The translations under genes and the position numbers were made by a program. This document shows, one piece after another, positions 1 through 6,328 of a stretch of 8,644 nt of DNA. Positions within the stretch are counted from its first letter, which is position 1, and each line of letters begins with the position of its first letter. The notes below the pieces were generated by a model that saw nothing but the letters and a program-made list of their open reading frames with translations, did not search any database and was not told the origin of the DNA. Source of the DNA: an uncultured Fretibacterium sp. GTDB taxonomy: Bacteria; Synergistota; Synergistia; Synergistales; Aminobacteriaceae. The DNA lies in the NCBI GenBank assembly GCA_905373185.1, contig CAJPSE010000064.1, forward strand, positions 1 through 8,644, given 5' to 3'.

Positions 1-131
1 ATTCAAAGGGGAAGGTCGATCCGGCGAAGCTGAACGCCTTTGCCTTCGACCAGTTCCAGAGCGGCTATTACAAGATTGGGGAGAAGGTCGGACAAGCCTG
101 GAATGCCGGCGCGGGCCTGATGAAGAAATAA
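1..131 (+). CDS. C-terminal end of an unrecognised protein (5' truncated)
   Basis: An open frame enters from the left edge (first full codon at 3) and ends at a TAA at 129-131, giving 42 residues. The tail is rich in Lys, Gly and aromatic residues, including the stretch FDQFQSGYYKIGEKVGQAW, and ends GLMKK. Codon choice and GC at third positions resemble the neighbouring real genes, which supports coding on this strand over the antisense frame. There is no membrane segment or cysteine motif in the visible part. I do not recognise the family from this fragment. The stop codon lies inside the first copy of a 17-bp tandem duplication (121-154). Confidence 0.55.
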   Translation, partial: SKGKVDPAKLNAFAFDQFQSGYYKIGEKVGQAWNAGAGLMKK

Positions 132-154
132 AGCTGGTGAAGAAATAAAGCTGA
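121..154. repeat. 17-bp tandem duplication spanning a stop codon
   Basis: The unit TGAAGAAATAAAGCTGR occurs at 121-137 and again at 138-154, differing only at the last base (G versus A). The first copy holds the last codons and TAA stop of the upstream gene. The second copy ends at the A of the ATG that would start the radical SAM remnant. It looks like a recent small duplication. Confidence 0.85.
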
Positions 155-359
155 TGGGGGGGCGGATAGGAAGTACACGGGGCCGGTCCAGCGTCCGCCG
201 TTCGAGGAGGGGTCCCTGTCGCTGCAGGCCGCGGCCGGATGCAGCCACAATCGGTGCGCTTTCCGCTCCATGTACCGGGACGTCCCCTTTCAGGGCGAGG
301 ACCTGGGGCAGATCGAGCGGGACCTTCTCGAGACGCGAGGTCCCGGCGGCAAGGGGTAA
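154..359 (+). pseudogene. Radical SAM protein N-terminal remnant, frameshifted and truncated
   Basis: The frame ending at TAA 357-359 reads KYTGPVQRPPFEEGSLSLQ, then AAGCSHNRCAFRSMYRDVPFQ and EDLGQIERDLLETR. This matches the start of a family of B12-independent radical SAM proteins that typically begin KYTGPVYRPPFE and carry GCSHNxCxFCxMY, the CxxxxCxxC variant of the 4Fe-4S cluster site. Three defects are visible. The third cluster cysteine is Arg (CGC, one transition from TGC). The only upstream ATG (154) is out of frame across a run of seven G's at 156-162; eight G's would restore the frame. The gene stops after about 65 residues, whereas family members run to roughly 250-350. The rest of the domain is not found downstream, where the nitroreductase begins. 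The family match is from memory of the motif. A short functional peptide is unlikely because the cluster site is broken. Confidence 0.75.
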
Positions 360-409
360 TCGCCCAAAAGCCCGGTCAATCGCCCCATACGGCGAAAAGC
401 ACCTCATCA

Positions 410-415
410 TATAAT
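410..415 (+). promoter_or_regulatory. Possible -10 element for the nitroreductase gene
   Basis: A perfect TATAAT sits 51 nt upstream of the nitroreductase start codon in a locally AT-rich patch. No convincing -35 hexamer is seen at 16-18 bp (ATACGG at 17 bp), and there is no extended -10 TG, so the call is weak. Confidence 0.3.
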
Positions 416-466
416 CCAAAACGACATGCGCCGCAGCAGAACGATAAACTGTCAGGAGGGATCGTC

Positions 467-985
467 ATGGATTTTCTGGAGCTGGCGAGGGAGCGTTATT
501 CCGTCAGGAAGTTCGCCCCCCAAAAGGTGGAAAATGAAAAGCTGGACGCGGTTCTGGAGGCCGGCAGGCTGGCCCCCACCGCCGTCAACTATCAGCCGCA
601 GCGGATATTGGTGCTCGATTCGGATGCGGCCCTCGGCAAGCTGAAGGACTGCACGCCCTATCACTTCTCCGCTCCCTTGGCCCTGGTCGTCTGCTACGAC
701 GCCGCAGTGAGCTGGAAGCGATCCTACGACGGCAAGGACATGGGAGAGGTCGACGCGAGCATCGTCACCACCCATATGATGCTCGAAGCTGCGGCCCTCG
801 GCCTGGGAAGCACCTGGGTGGGACATTTCGACCCACAGAAGGTACGGTCGGCATTCGCGCTGCCGGAAAACGTCATACCGGTCGCCATCCTGCCCATGGG
901 CTACCCTCACGAATCGAGCGTCCCCAGCCCGAGGCACGCCGAGCGCCTTCCGCTCTCGGAGACGACACGCAGCGACACCTTCTGA
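467..985 (+). CDS. Nitroreductase-family FMN-dependent oxidoreductase
   Basis: The product has 172 residues, normal for short single-domain nitroreductases. These usually bind FMN as homodimers in the cytoplasm and reduce nitro compounds, quinones or other acceptors with NAD(P)H. The N-terminal motif RYSVRKF (R10, S12, R14) is the family's FMN-phosphate contact. It is followed by the LAPTAVNYQPQ segment (about 36-46), GLGSTWVGHF near residue 115, and ILPMGYPHE near 145, the usual C-terminal flavin-contacting region. The substrate cannot be read from the sequence. The ATG at 467 is chosen because a strong AGGAGGG (454-460) lies 6 nt upstream; the frame is open from 239 but has no comparable site there. 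The gene stands alone on this strand after the radical SAM remnant and converges on the aldo/keto reductase, whose run-on C-terminus overlaps its 3' end in antisense. Confidence 0.9.
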   Translation: MDFLELARERYSVRKFAPQKVENEKLDAVLEAGRLAPTAVNYQPQRILVLDSDAALGKLKDCTPYHFSAPLALVVCYDAAVSWKRSYDGKDMGEVDASIVTTHMMLEAAALGLGSTWVGHFDPQKVRSAFALPENVIPVAILPMGYPHESSVPSPRHAERLPLSETTRSDTF

Positions 986-2237
986 GCCCCATCCCTACAT
1001 CCCCTTCCCTGCGTTCGGGGAAGGGGATGTTCCACGTGGAGACCGGGAGCTCCCGCTTGGAGATCGGCGGCTCCCACACTCCCCCAAAAGAGCCAAATGC
1101 CTGCAAAGACGGAGGGGCCTTACGCGAGGCTGGCGCCGCCCTGACCAGCTCGTCCCGAATCGCGATGTGCTGCGGGCAGACCTGCTCGCAGCGGCCGCAC
1201 CGGATGCACTCCGCCGCGCGCTTCCTGCCATGGCCGCCGACCAGCCAGGACTCCTGATGCCTGGCGGCGGTCAGGTCGCCGTAAAGCGTCAGCGCGTTCA
1301 TCGCCGTGAACGTCCCGGAGATCCCCACCTCCACGGGGCAGACCTTGGCGCAGTAGTTGCAGGTCGTGCAGGGAATCAGCGGGATGCAGGCAAGCTCCTT
1401 CCTGGCCTCCTCCAGCGTTCGCCTCTCCGCGTCGGACAGCCCCGTGAAGCCCTTCATGAAGGACAGGTTGTCCTCCATCTGCGCCAGGTCGCTCATGCCG
1501 GAGAGGACGGTGAGCATGCCGTCCAGGTCCGCGGCAAAGCGGATAGCCCACGACGCCATGGAGGCGCCGGCATCGGCACGTCTGAGGATCTCCGCCACCG
1601 ACTCCGGAGGGGTCGCCAGCATCCCTCCCTTCACGGGCTCCATGACGATCACCGGCTTGCCGTACTTCCGGGCCATCTCGTAGCAGGCCCGGGACTGGAT
1701 GGCCGGGTTCTCCCAGTCGCCGTAGTTGATCTGCAGCTGGACGAACTCCATCTCGGGATGCGCCTTCAGGATCTCCTCCAGCTCCTCCGGCGTGGAGTGG
1801 AAGGAGAACCCCACGTGCCGGATGAGCCCCTCCTTTTTCTTCTCCTGGACGAAGCGCCACATGTCGAAGTCGTCGAAGAAGTGCGTCCGCCCCTCCCCCA
1901 GGTTGTGCAGCAGGTAGAAATCGATGTATCCGGCCCCCGTCTGCCTCAGCGAGGTCTCGAACTGCGCTGCGGCGTCCTCGCGGGTCCTGCATTCGAGCCA
2001 CGCGGCGTTCTTGGTGGCCAGCTGGAACTTCTCCCTGGGATAGCGCTCCACCAGCGCCTCGCGGATCGCGTCCTCGCTGCCCGGGTAGGCCCAGGCAGTG
2101 TCGAAGTAGGTAAAGCCCTCGGCCAGAAAGCGATCCACCATCCGCTTCGTCTGCTCGATGTCGATAGCGTCGCCCTCCTTGGGCAGACGCATCAGGCCGA
2201 ACCCCAGCTTCTTGATCCCTTCCCCCAAATGAGTCAT
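873..2237 (-). CDS. Aldo/keto reductase with C-terminal 2x[4Fe-4S] ferredoxin domain
   Basis: The frame gives 454 residues. Residues 5-265 are an aldo/keto reductase barrel: GFGLMRLP at the start, then the catalytic tetrad as D46 and Y51 (FDTAWAY), K76 (ATKN) and H111 (YLLHN). Residues 284-360 hold two cluster motifs: C290, C293, C296, C300-P and C344, C347, C350, C354-P. This fusion is common in anaerobes, where it is predicted to link carbonyl or alcohol redox chemistry to iron-sulfur electron transfer; the substrate is unknown. I chose the ATG at 2237 (GAGGGGG upstream) because family proteins begin just before GxxIKKLGFG. An ATG at 2264 with GAGGAA upstream is an alternative adding nine residues. 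The usual family end falls near residue 370 (about 1128). The remaining 84 residues are rich in Arg, Gly and Pro, cross a stem-loop and overlap the nitroreductase antisense by 113 bp. A one-base shift near 1123-1140 would instead end at TAA 1122-1120, so the end is doubtful. It lies 107 nt downstream of the cupin gene, probably in one transcript. Confidence 0.85.
   Translation of the reverse strand: MTHLGEGIKKLGFGLMRLPKEGDAIDIEQTKRMVDRFLAEGFTYFDTAWAYPGSEDAIREALVERYPREKFQLATKNAAWLECRTREDAAAQFETSLRQTGAGYIDFYLLHNLGEGRTHFFDDFDMWRFVQEKKKEGLIRHVGFSFHSTPEELEEILKAHPEMEFVQLQINYGDWENPAIQSRACYEMARKYGKPVIVMEPVKGGMLATPPESVAEILRRADAGASMASWAIRFAADLDGMLTVLSGMSDLAQMEDNLSFMKGFTGLSDAERRTLEEARKELACIPLIPCTTCNYCAKVCPVEVGISGTFTAMNALTLYGDLTAARHQESWLVGGHGRKRAAECIRCGRCEQVCPQHIAIRDELVRAAPASRKAPPSLQAFGSFGGVWEPPISKRELPVSTWNIPFPERREGDVGMGLRRCRCVSSPRAEGARRASGWGRSIREGSPWAGWRPV
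997..1030. terminator. Stem-loop between convergent genes
   Basis: ACATCCCCTTCCC (997-1009) pairs perfectly with GGGAAGGGGATGT (1018-1030) around an 8-nt loop, a 13-bp stem starting 11 nt after the nitroreductase stop. Neither side has a clear run of T's, so it is not a classic intrinsic terminator, but its position and symmetry suggest a bidirectional transcript end. It lies inside the run-on C-terminal extension of the reductase frame, which argues that the ancestral reductase stopped before it. Confidence 0.5.
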
Positions 2238-2344
2238 CGTATCCCCCTCGTTCCTCGTCCTCATGAAATTTCCTCGGCCCGGACGCCGGACAAAAACTGC
2301 GGACGCCTCTCCCCGCGCCGCTCGCCAGGCAGTCCGATACACCG

Positions 2345-2758
2345 CTACGAAAGCCGGGCGTAGTCCCCCTCGCTCACCGGCTCGCACCACTCGTTTTCGG
2401 CGCCCTCCCCCGGCACCTCCACCGCCAGGTGCGTGAACCAGCTGTCCCGGGCCGCTCCGTGCCAATGCTTCACCCCGGCGGGGATCCGCACCACGTCGCC
2501 GGCATGGAGCTCGCGCGCCGGCTTCCCCCATTCCTGATACCAGCCGCGTCCGGCGGTGCAGAGCAGGATCTGCCCTCCGCCGCTCCTGGCCTTATGGATG
2601 TGCCAGTTGTTCCGACACCCCGGCTCGAAGGTCACGTTGCCGATCACGACACCCTCCGTGGAGAGCATGTTCAGATAGCTGTTCCCCACGAAATACCGCG
2701 CGTAGGCGGTGTTCGCCCCGCCGCGGGGAAACGGTCCCCCCATCGCGTCCTTATCCAT
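2345..2758 (-). CDS. Small cupin-domain protein
   Basis: The product has 137 residues and a single double-stranded beta-helix cupin domain. Cupin motif 1 is visible as NNWHIHKA followed by GGGQILLCTAGRGWYQ; Gln stands where many cupins have the metal-ligand Glu. Motif 2 is GDVVRIPAGVKHWHG. Together the histidines HxH and the later KHWHG could bind one metal ion. This subgroup is often found next to aldo/keto reductases or carboxymuconolactone decarboxylase-like proteins, but its reaction is not established. I chose the ATG at 2758 because GGGGGTG lies about 7 nt upstream. The in-frame ATG at 2809 falls at the expected transcription start of the promoter at 2813-2841 and has no ribosome site. 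It is the first gene of a likely two-gene unit with the aldo/keto reductase. Confidence 0.85.
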   Translation of the reverse strand: MDKDAMGGPFPRGGANTAYARYFVGNSYLNMLSTEGVVIGNVTFEPGCRNNWHIHKARSGGGQILLCTAGRGWYQEWGKPARELHAGDVVRIPAGVKHWHGAARDSWFTHLAVEVPGEGAENEWCEPVSEGDYARLS

Positions 2759-2812
2759 GAAGACACCCCCTTGACGCTTGTATTGATGATGGATGAGTGG
2801 TGACGGCATCAG

Positions 2813-2841
2813 TCTATAACCTCAAGCAGACTCCAGGTCAA
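2813..2841 (-). promoter_or_regulatory. Sigma70-type promoter for the cupin/aldo-keto reductase unit
   Basis: On the minus strand TTGACC (2841-2836) and TATAGA (2818-2813) are separated by exactly 17 bp, matching five of six consensus bases each. Transcription would start near 2806 and leave a leader of about 48 nt before the cupin ATG at 2758. Confidence 0.65.
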
Positions 2842-2934
2842 GATGGAAACGGATGAAATATCATCGTGCCTGGATAAATTCAGCCAAGCTACACGCTACG
2901 GAAAACTCAACCTCCCCTTAACGCCTTCTCCATA

Positions 2935-2949
2935 TTAGGTGTTCCCTAA
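2935..2949. promoter_or_regulatory. Putative LysR-type operator (T-N11-A dyad)
   Basis: TTAGG-TGTTC-CCTAA is a perfect 5-5-5 inverted repeat, and its inner 13 bases have the T-N11-A form typical of LysR-family binding sites. Its centre at 2942 is about 64 bp upstream of the predicted start of the malolactic transcript, the usual place for such a recognition site. In lactic acid bacteria malolactic genes are controlled by a LysR regulator, MleR. No regulator gene is present in this window, so the link is inference. Confidence 0.4.
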
Positions 2950-2970
2950 CATGTCTTTCGTTTTCTTAGT

Positions 2971-2999
2971 TTCCCAAGATGGCTTTCGAGGTTTAGAAT
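2971..2999 (+). promoter_or_regulatory. Sigma70-type promoter for the malolactic enzyme gene
   Basis: TTCCCA (2971-2976; four of six) and TAGAAT (2994-2999; five of six) are spaced by 17 bp. Transcription would start near 3006, giving a leader of about 66 nt. The weak -35 fits a promoter needing an activator bound at the upstream dyad. Confidence 0.5.
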
Positions 3000-3071
3000 G
3001 ATATGGTTCGCTCGCGCCGGAAAATACATGATCGGAGTAGTCGGCCCTGTGGAAAACTAAGGAGGGAACCT

Positions 3072-4706
3072 ATGAAAACATCTTACGAGCTGCTGAACGA
3101 CCCTTTTTTGAACAAGGGAACGGCTTTTACCATGGAGGAACGTGAGGAATACAATCTCACGGGGCTTCTTCCTCCCTTTGTCCAGACAATCGAGGAACAG
3201 GCCAGACAGGCATACGGAAATGTGTGCAAAAAAACAAGCGATATCGAGAAGCGCCATTACCTGATGGATATTTTCGGACGCAACCGAACGCTGTTCTATT
3301 ATTTGTTCAGCCGGCATATCGTGGAGTTTATGCCCATCGTCTACGATCCTGTCGTGGCGGAGGCCATCAAGCAGTACAGCGAGTTCTATATCGAGCCGCA
3401 AAACGCGGCCTACCTGTCCATCGATCACCCTCAGGACATCGAAAAAACGCTGCTCAATGCCGCAAATGGGCGCGAGATCAATCTGATCGTCGTGACGGAC
3501 GCGGAGATGATCCTGGGCATCGGCGACTGGGGGACGAACGGCGTGGAGATCTCCGTCGGAAAGCTCGCCGTCTACACGGCAGCCGCCGGAATCGATCCCA
3601 ACAAGGTGCTGCCTGTCGTGCTGGATGCGGGCACGAACCGGCAAAGCCTTCTGGATGATCCGCTCTATCTCGGAAACCGCCACGAGCGCGTTCGCGGCGA
3701 CAGGTATCATGAGTTCGTCGATCGGTTCGTCAAGACCGCCGAGGAGATGTTCCCCCGCCTGTACCTGCACTTTGAGGACTTCGGACGTTCCAACGCCGCC
3801 GTCATCCTGAACAGGTACAAGGATACCTATACGGTGTTCAACGACGATATCGAGGGCACCGGCATCATTTCCCTGGCAGGCATCCTCGGTGCGCTGAACA
3901 TCAGCGGACAAAAGCTGCGGGAGCAGACGTACATGTGCTTCGGCGCGGGAACGGCGGGCTGCGGAATCGCGAACCGCGTGTATCGGGAAATGCTCGATCG
4001 GGGCGTCCCGGAGGATGAGGCGCGCAAGAAGTTTTACCTTGTGGACAAACAGGGTCTGCTCTTTGACGATATGGACGACCTTACGCCGGAGCAGAGGCCG
4101 TTTGCCAGAAAGAGGAGCGAGTTCGAAAAGGCGGATGAGCTGACGACGCTTGCCGCGGCCGTGAGGGCGGTTCACCCGACGATCCTCGTGGGAACGTCCA
4201 CGCAGGGCGGCGCCTTTACGGAGGAGATCGTAAAGGAGATTGCATCGCATACGGAGCGTCCGATCCTCTTCCCGCTCTCCAACCCGACGGAGTTGGCAGA
4301 GGCGAAGGCGGCGGACCTGATTGCCTGGACGGACGGAAAGGCGCTGGTCGCCACCGGCATCCCTTCGAAGCCCGTGGAGTATAACGGCGTGACCTATGAG
4401 ATCGGCCAGGCCAACAATGCACTGATCTACCCCGGCCTTGGCCTCGGCGCAATCTCGGTGGGGGCGAAGCGGATGACCGACGGGATGATCTCGAAAGCGG
4501 CACATTCCCTTGGCGGCATCATCGACGTGACAAAACCCGGCGCCGCGGTCCTTCCGCCGGTTTCCGAACTGACGAAATTCTCGGAGACCGTCGCGGTGGC
4601 CGTTGCAACGGAAGCGGTCCAAGAGGGATTGAATACCGTCGATGCGGACAATCCCGCGGAGAACGTCAAAGCGAACAAATGGTATCCGGTCTACAAGACG
4701 CTCTAA
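3072..4706 (+). CDS. mleS: Malolactic enzyme (L-malate to L-lactate + CO2)
   Basis: The 544-residue product matches the malolactic branch of the malic enzyme superfamily in length and sequence from end to end. These cytoplasmic, NAD+- and Mn2+-dependent enzymes decarboxylate L-malate directly to L-lactate without releasing pyruvate. Visible marks are [12 protein letters not shown] at the N-terminus, catalytic Y91 (FMPIVYDP) and K164 ([13 protein letters not shown]), metal ligands E235, D236 ([10 protein letters not shown]) and D259 (NDDIEGTG), NAD-binding GAGTAG at 291-296, [30 protein letters not shown], and C-terminal KWYPVY. GDWGTNG and FEDFGRSNA favour malolactic enzyme over NAD-malic enzyme, where GDQG or GDLG is usual; the substrate assignment still rests on similarity. 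The start is fixed by AAGGAGG (3059-3065), 6 nt upstream. The gene stands alone with its own promoter, and no malate permease or mleR is in view. Its 5' part is visibly less GC-rich than the operon to the right, consistent with acquisition from a lower-GC donor. Confidence 0.85.
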   Translation: MKTSYELLNDPFLNKGTAFTMEEREEYNLTGLLPPFVQTIEEQARQAYGNVCKKTSDIEKRHYLMDIFGRNRTLFYYLFSRHIVEFMPIVYDPVVAEAIKQYSEFYIEPQNAAYLSIDHPQDIEKTLLNAANGREINLIVVTDAEMILGIGDWGTNGVEISVGKLAVYTAAAGIDPNKVLPVVLDAGTNRQSLLDDPLYLGNRHERVRGDRYHEFVDRFVKTAEEMFPRLYLHFEDFGRSNAAVILNRYKDTYTVFNDDIEGTGIISLAGILGALNISGQKLREQTYMCFGAGTAGCGIANRVYREMLDRGVPEDEARKKFYLVDKQGLLFDDMDDLTPEQRPFARKRSEFEKADELTTLAAAVRAVHPTILVGTSTQGGAFTEEIVKEIASHTERPILFPLSNPTELAEAKAADLIAWTDGKALVATGIPSKPVEYNGVTYEIGQANNALIYPGLGLGAISVGAKRMTDGMISKAAHSLGGIIDVTKPGAAVLPPVSELTKFSETVAVAVATEAVQEGLNTVDADNPAENVKANKWYPVYKTL

Positions 4707-4762
4707 TACCAATTCGGGTTAAAAGAAATACTTACAGAAGCGCTGATTTAATCCATGAAGCA

Positions 4763-4787
4763 CCCCGGTGGTACCCCACCATAGGGG
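4763..4787. terminator. Stem-loop between malolactic and comM genes
   Basis: CCCC (4763-4766) and GGTGG (4767-4771) pair with CCACC (4776-4780) and GGGG (4784-4787) around a TACC loop, with a three-base ATA bulge. The structure lies midway in the 149-nt gap between two converging genes and could end both transcripts. No T-tract follows on either strand, so intrinsic termination is not assured. A second short dyad, CTCGAG at 4811-4816 and 4826-4831, lies closer to comM. Confidence 0.35.
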
Positions 4788-4855
4788 AGCCTTCCGGCCA
4801 TCCGCTCAGTCTCGAGGTTGCGGCACTCGAGGGAAGGGCAGCGTAACGAGAGCCC

Positions 4856-6328
4856 TCAGGAGGCGCTTCCCTGCCGGTACATCAGTGCCTCCGCCAGGTG
4901 CGGCGTGCGGATGGAGGGCTCGCCCGCGAGGTCGGCGATGGTGCGGGCCACCTTCAAAACCCGGCTGATGCCGCGCCCGGAGAGCTTCAGCCGGCCGGCC
5001 ATCCCGGTCAGGTAGTCCCGCGACTCGGCCGAGAGCTCCAGGTGGCGCCGCACCAGCTTTTCGGGCAGCTCGGCGTTGCAGGAGAGCCCGAACGGGGCCC
5101 AGCGTCTCTGCTGGACCTCGCGTGCCCGCACCACGCGCGTTCGGATGGCGGCACTGGACTCGGCCCCGCCGGAGAAGGAGAGCAGTTCCTCCGGCGTCAG
5201 ACGCGGGACGGCGATCTGGAGGTCGATGCGGTCGAGGATGGGGCCGGAGAGCTTGCGCCGGTACCGGTCCAGCTCCGTGGCGGAGCAGACGCACTTCTCC
5301 ACGGGGTCGCCCGCGAACCCGCAGGCGCAGGGGTTGGCCGCCAGGACCAGCAGGACCCGGGAGGGGTAGGCGACGGTCCCGGACGCGCGGCTCACGACGA
5401 TCTGTCCGTCCTCCAGAGGCGCCCGCAGGCTCTCCGTCAGGTCGCGCCGGAACTCCGTAAACTCGTCCAGAAAAAGAACGCCCCGATGGGCCAACGACAC
5501 CTCTCCCGGTCTCAGGGCGCTGCCTCCGCCGCAGACGGACACGGTGCTGGCGCTGAAGTGCACCGTCCGGAACGGCCTTCGCCGCCCCCGCTCGACGGGC
5601 ATCCCCAGGGTGCTGCGGACGAGCAGCGTCTCGACCAGCTCGTCGTCCGTCAGGGGCGGCAGAATGCCGTTCATGGCGCGGGCGATCAGGGTCTTCCCGC
5701 TCCCGGGCGATCCGATCAGCAGCAGGTTGTGGTGGCCCGCCGCGGCGATCTCGGCGGCGCGCCGTGCGGCGGCCTGCCCCTTGACGTCGGCGAAATCGGG
5801 CATGTCCGCATGGGGCGCCGGGGTGGGCGCCGCCTCCCCGCGCAGCACCGCGGCGAGCTCCCCCAGGGTCTCCGCGCAGTAGGCCCGGACACCCCGTACC
5901 AGGGAGACCTCCTCCGCGTTCTCGCGCGGGACGTAGAGCGGAAGGTCCAGCTCCCGCGCCAGGAAGGCGGCGGGAACGGCCCCGCGGACACGTCTCAGGC
6001 GTCCGTCCAGTGCCAGCTCGCCCATGTAGAGGGCCCGCTCCGGGGGACGGAGCGCCCCGGCGGCGCCCATCATGCAGAGCGCGATGGGCAGGTCCAGCAG
6101 GGCGCCCTCCTTGGGCACGTCCGCGGGGGCCAGGTTCACCGAGACCCGCCCCTTCAGGCCGAGGCCCAGGGCCCGCAGGGCGGCCCGGACCCGTTCCTTC
6201 GACTCCCGGACCGCCACGTCGGGGAGCCCGACGATGCTGATGGCGAACAGCCCGCCCGTCATCTCGACCTCCACCTCGACGGGCACGGCCTCCATCCCCC
6301 TCAGAGTGACCCCCAGCGTGGCGTTCAT
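4856..6328 (-). CDS. comM: ComM/YifB-type AAA+ ATPase (Mg chelatase-like)
   Basis: The 490-residue product is a full-length ComM homologue (family about 500). In naturally transforming bacteria ComM is a hexameric helicase that drives branch migration during integration of incoming DNA; it also occurs in species not known to be competent. Residues 1-165 are the Lon-protease-like N-domain (VEVEVEMTGG, IVGLPDVAVRESKERVRAAL, NLAPADVPKEGALLDLPIA). The ATPase core has Walker A GSPGSGKT at 206-213 and Walker B VLFLDEF at 284-290. A cysteine cluster C334, C336, C346, C348 is followed by SGPILDRIDLQIAVP and the C-terminal helical domain with LSGRGISRVLKVARTIADL. The segment before GGGS reads VHFSAS where most relatives have a PHH(S/T)xS-type motif, and Walker B ends EFTEF rather than ELPEF. 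The ATG at 6328 overlaps the yraN stop as ATGA, indicating translational coupling. It is the last gene of the operon. Its role in competence here is not shown. Confidence 0.9.
   Translation of the reverse strand: MNATLGVTLRGMEAVPVEVEVEMTGGLFAISIVGLPDVAVRESKERVRAALRALGLGLKGRVSVNLAPADVPKEGALLDLPIALCMMGAAGALRPPERALYMGELALDGRLRRVRGAVPAAFLARELDLPLYVPRENAEEVSLVRGVRAYCAETLGELAAVLRGEAAPTPAPHADMPDFADVKGQAAARRAAEIAAAGHHNLLLIGSPGSGKTLIARAMNGILPPLTDDELVETLLVRSTLGMPVERGRRRPFRTVHFSASTVSVCGGGSALRPGEVSLAHRGVLFLDEFTEFRRDLTESLRAPLEDGQIVVSRASGTVAYPSRVLLVLAANPCACGFAGDPVEKCVCSATELDRYRRKLSGPILDRIDLQIAVPRLTPEELLSFSGGAESSAAIRTRVVRAREVQQRRWAPFGLSCNAELPEKLVRRHLELSAESRDYLTGMAGRLKLSGRGISRVLKVARTIADLAGEPSIRTPHLAEALMYRQGSAS

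Larger units (their letters stand above)
2759..3071. other. Divergent regulatory intergenic region
   Basis: This 313-nt gap separates the cupin gene (-) from the malolactic enzyme gene (+). It is clearly richer in A+T than either flank. It contains a minus-strand promoter (2813-2841), a dyad (2935-2949) and a plus-strand promoter (2971-2999), each listed separately. Between 2842 and 2934 I see no gene, hairpin or repeat that I can support. An in-frame ATG at 3003 lacks a ribosome site and falls near the predicted transcription start. Confidence 0.6.

Noticed and set aside
154..414. 86-residue plus-strand frame starting at the same ATG as the radical SAM remnant
   Set aside because: The translation is Arg/Ser-rich low-complexity sequence. 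The conserved radical SAM motif lies in the neighbouring frame, so this is the frameshifted reading of the remnant.
3..419. Long minus-strand open frame over the left edge
   Set aside because: It is antisense to the visible C-terminal tail and the radical SAM remnant, has no ribosome site or recognisable domain, and reflects high GC.
1044..1055. Perfect 12-bp palindrome CGGGAGCTCCCG, beside TCCACGTGGA at 1031-1040
   Set aside because: It has no loop to form a hairpin, sits in the doubtful reductase tail and shows no promoter context; short GC palindromes are expected by chance here.
2280..2307. Direct repeat CGGACGCC at 2280-2287 and 2300-2307 between the cupin and reductase genes
   Set aside because: Only 8 bp and GC-rich; no matching operator or hairpin logic.
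1167..2363. 398-residue plus-strand frame opposite the aldo/keto reductase
   Set aside because: It lies opposite a gene with all catalytic and cluster residues, and its translation is Leu/Arg/His-rich without motifs.
3003..3074. Upstream in-frame ATG extending the malolactic enzyme by 23 residues
   Set aside because: No ribosome site, it lies at the predicted transcription start, and the added residues are not part of the family; AAGGAGG marks the ATG at 3072.
3057..4712. 551-residue minus-strand frame opposite the malolactic gene
   Set aside because: It mirrors codon bias of a strongly recognisable plus-strand gene and has no domain of its own.
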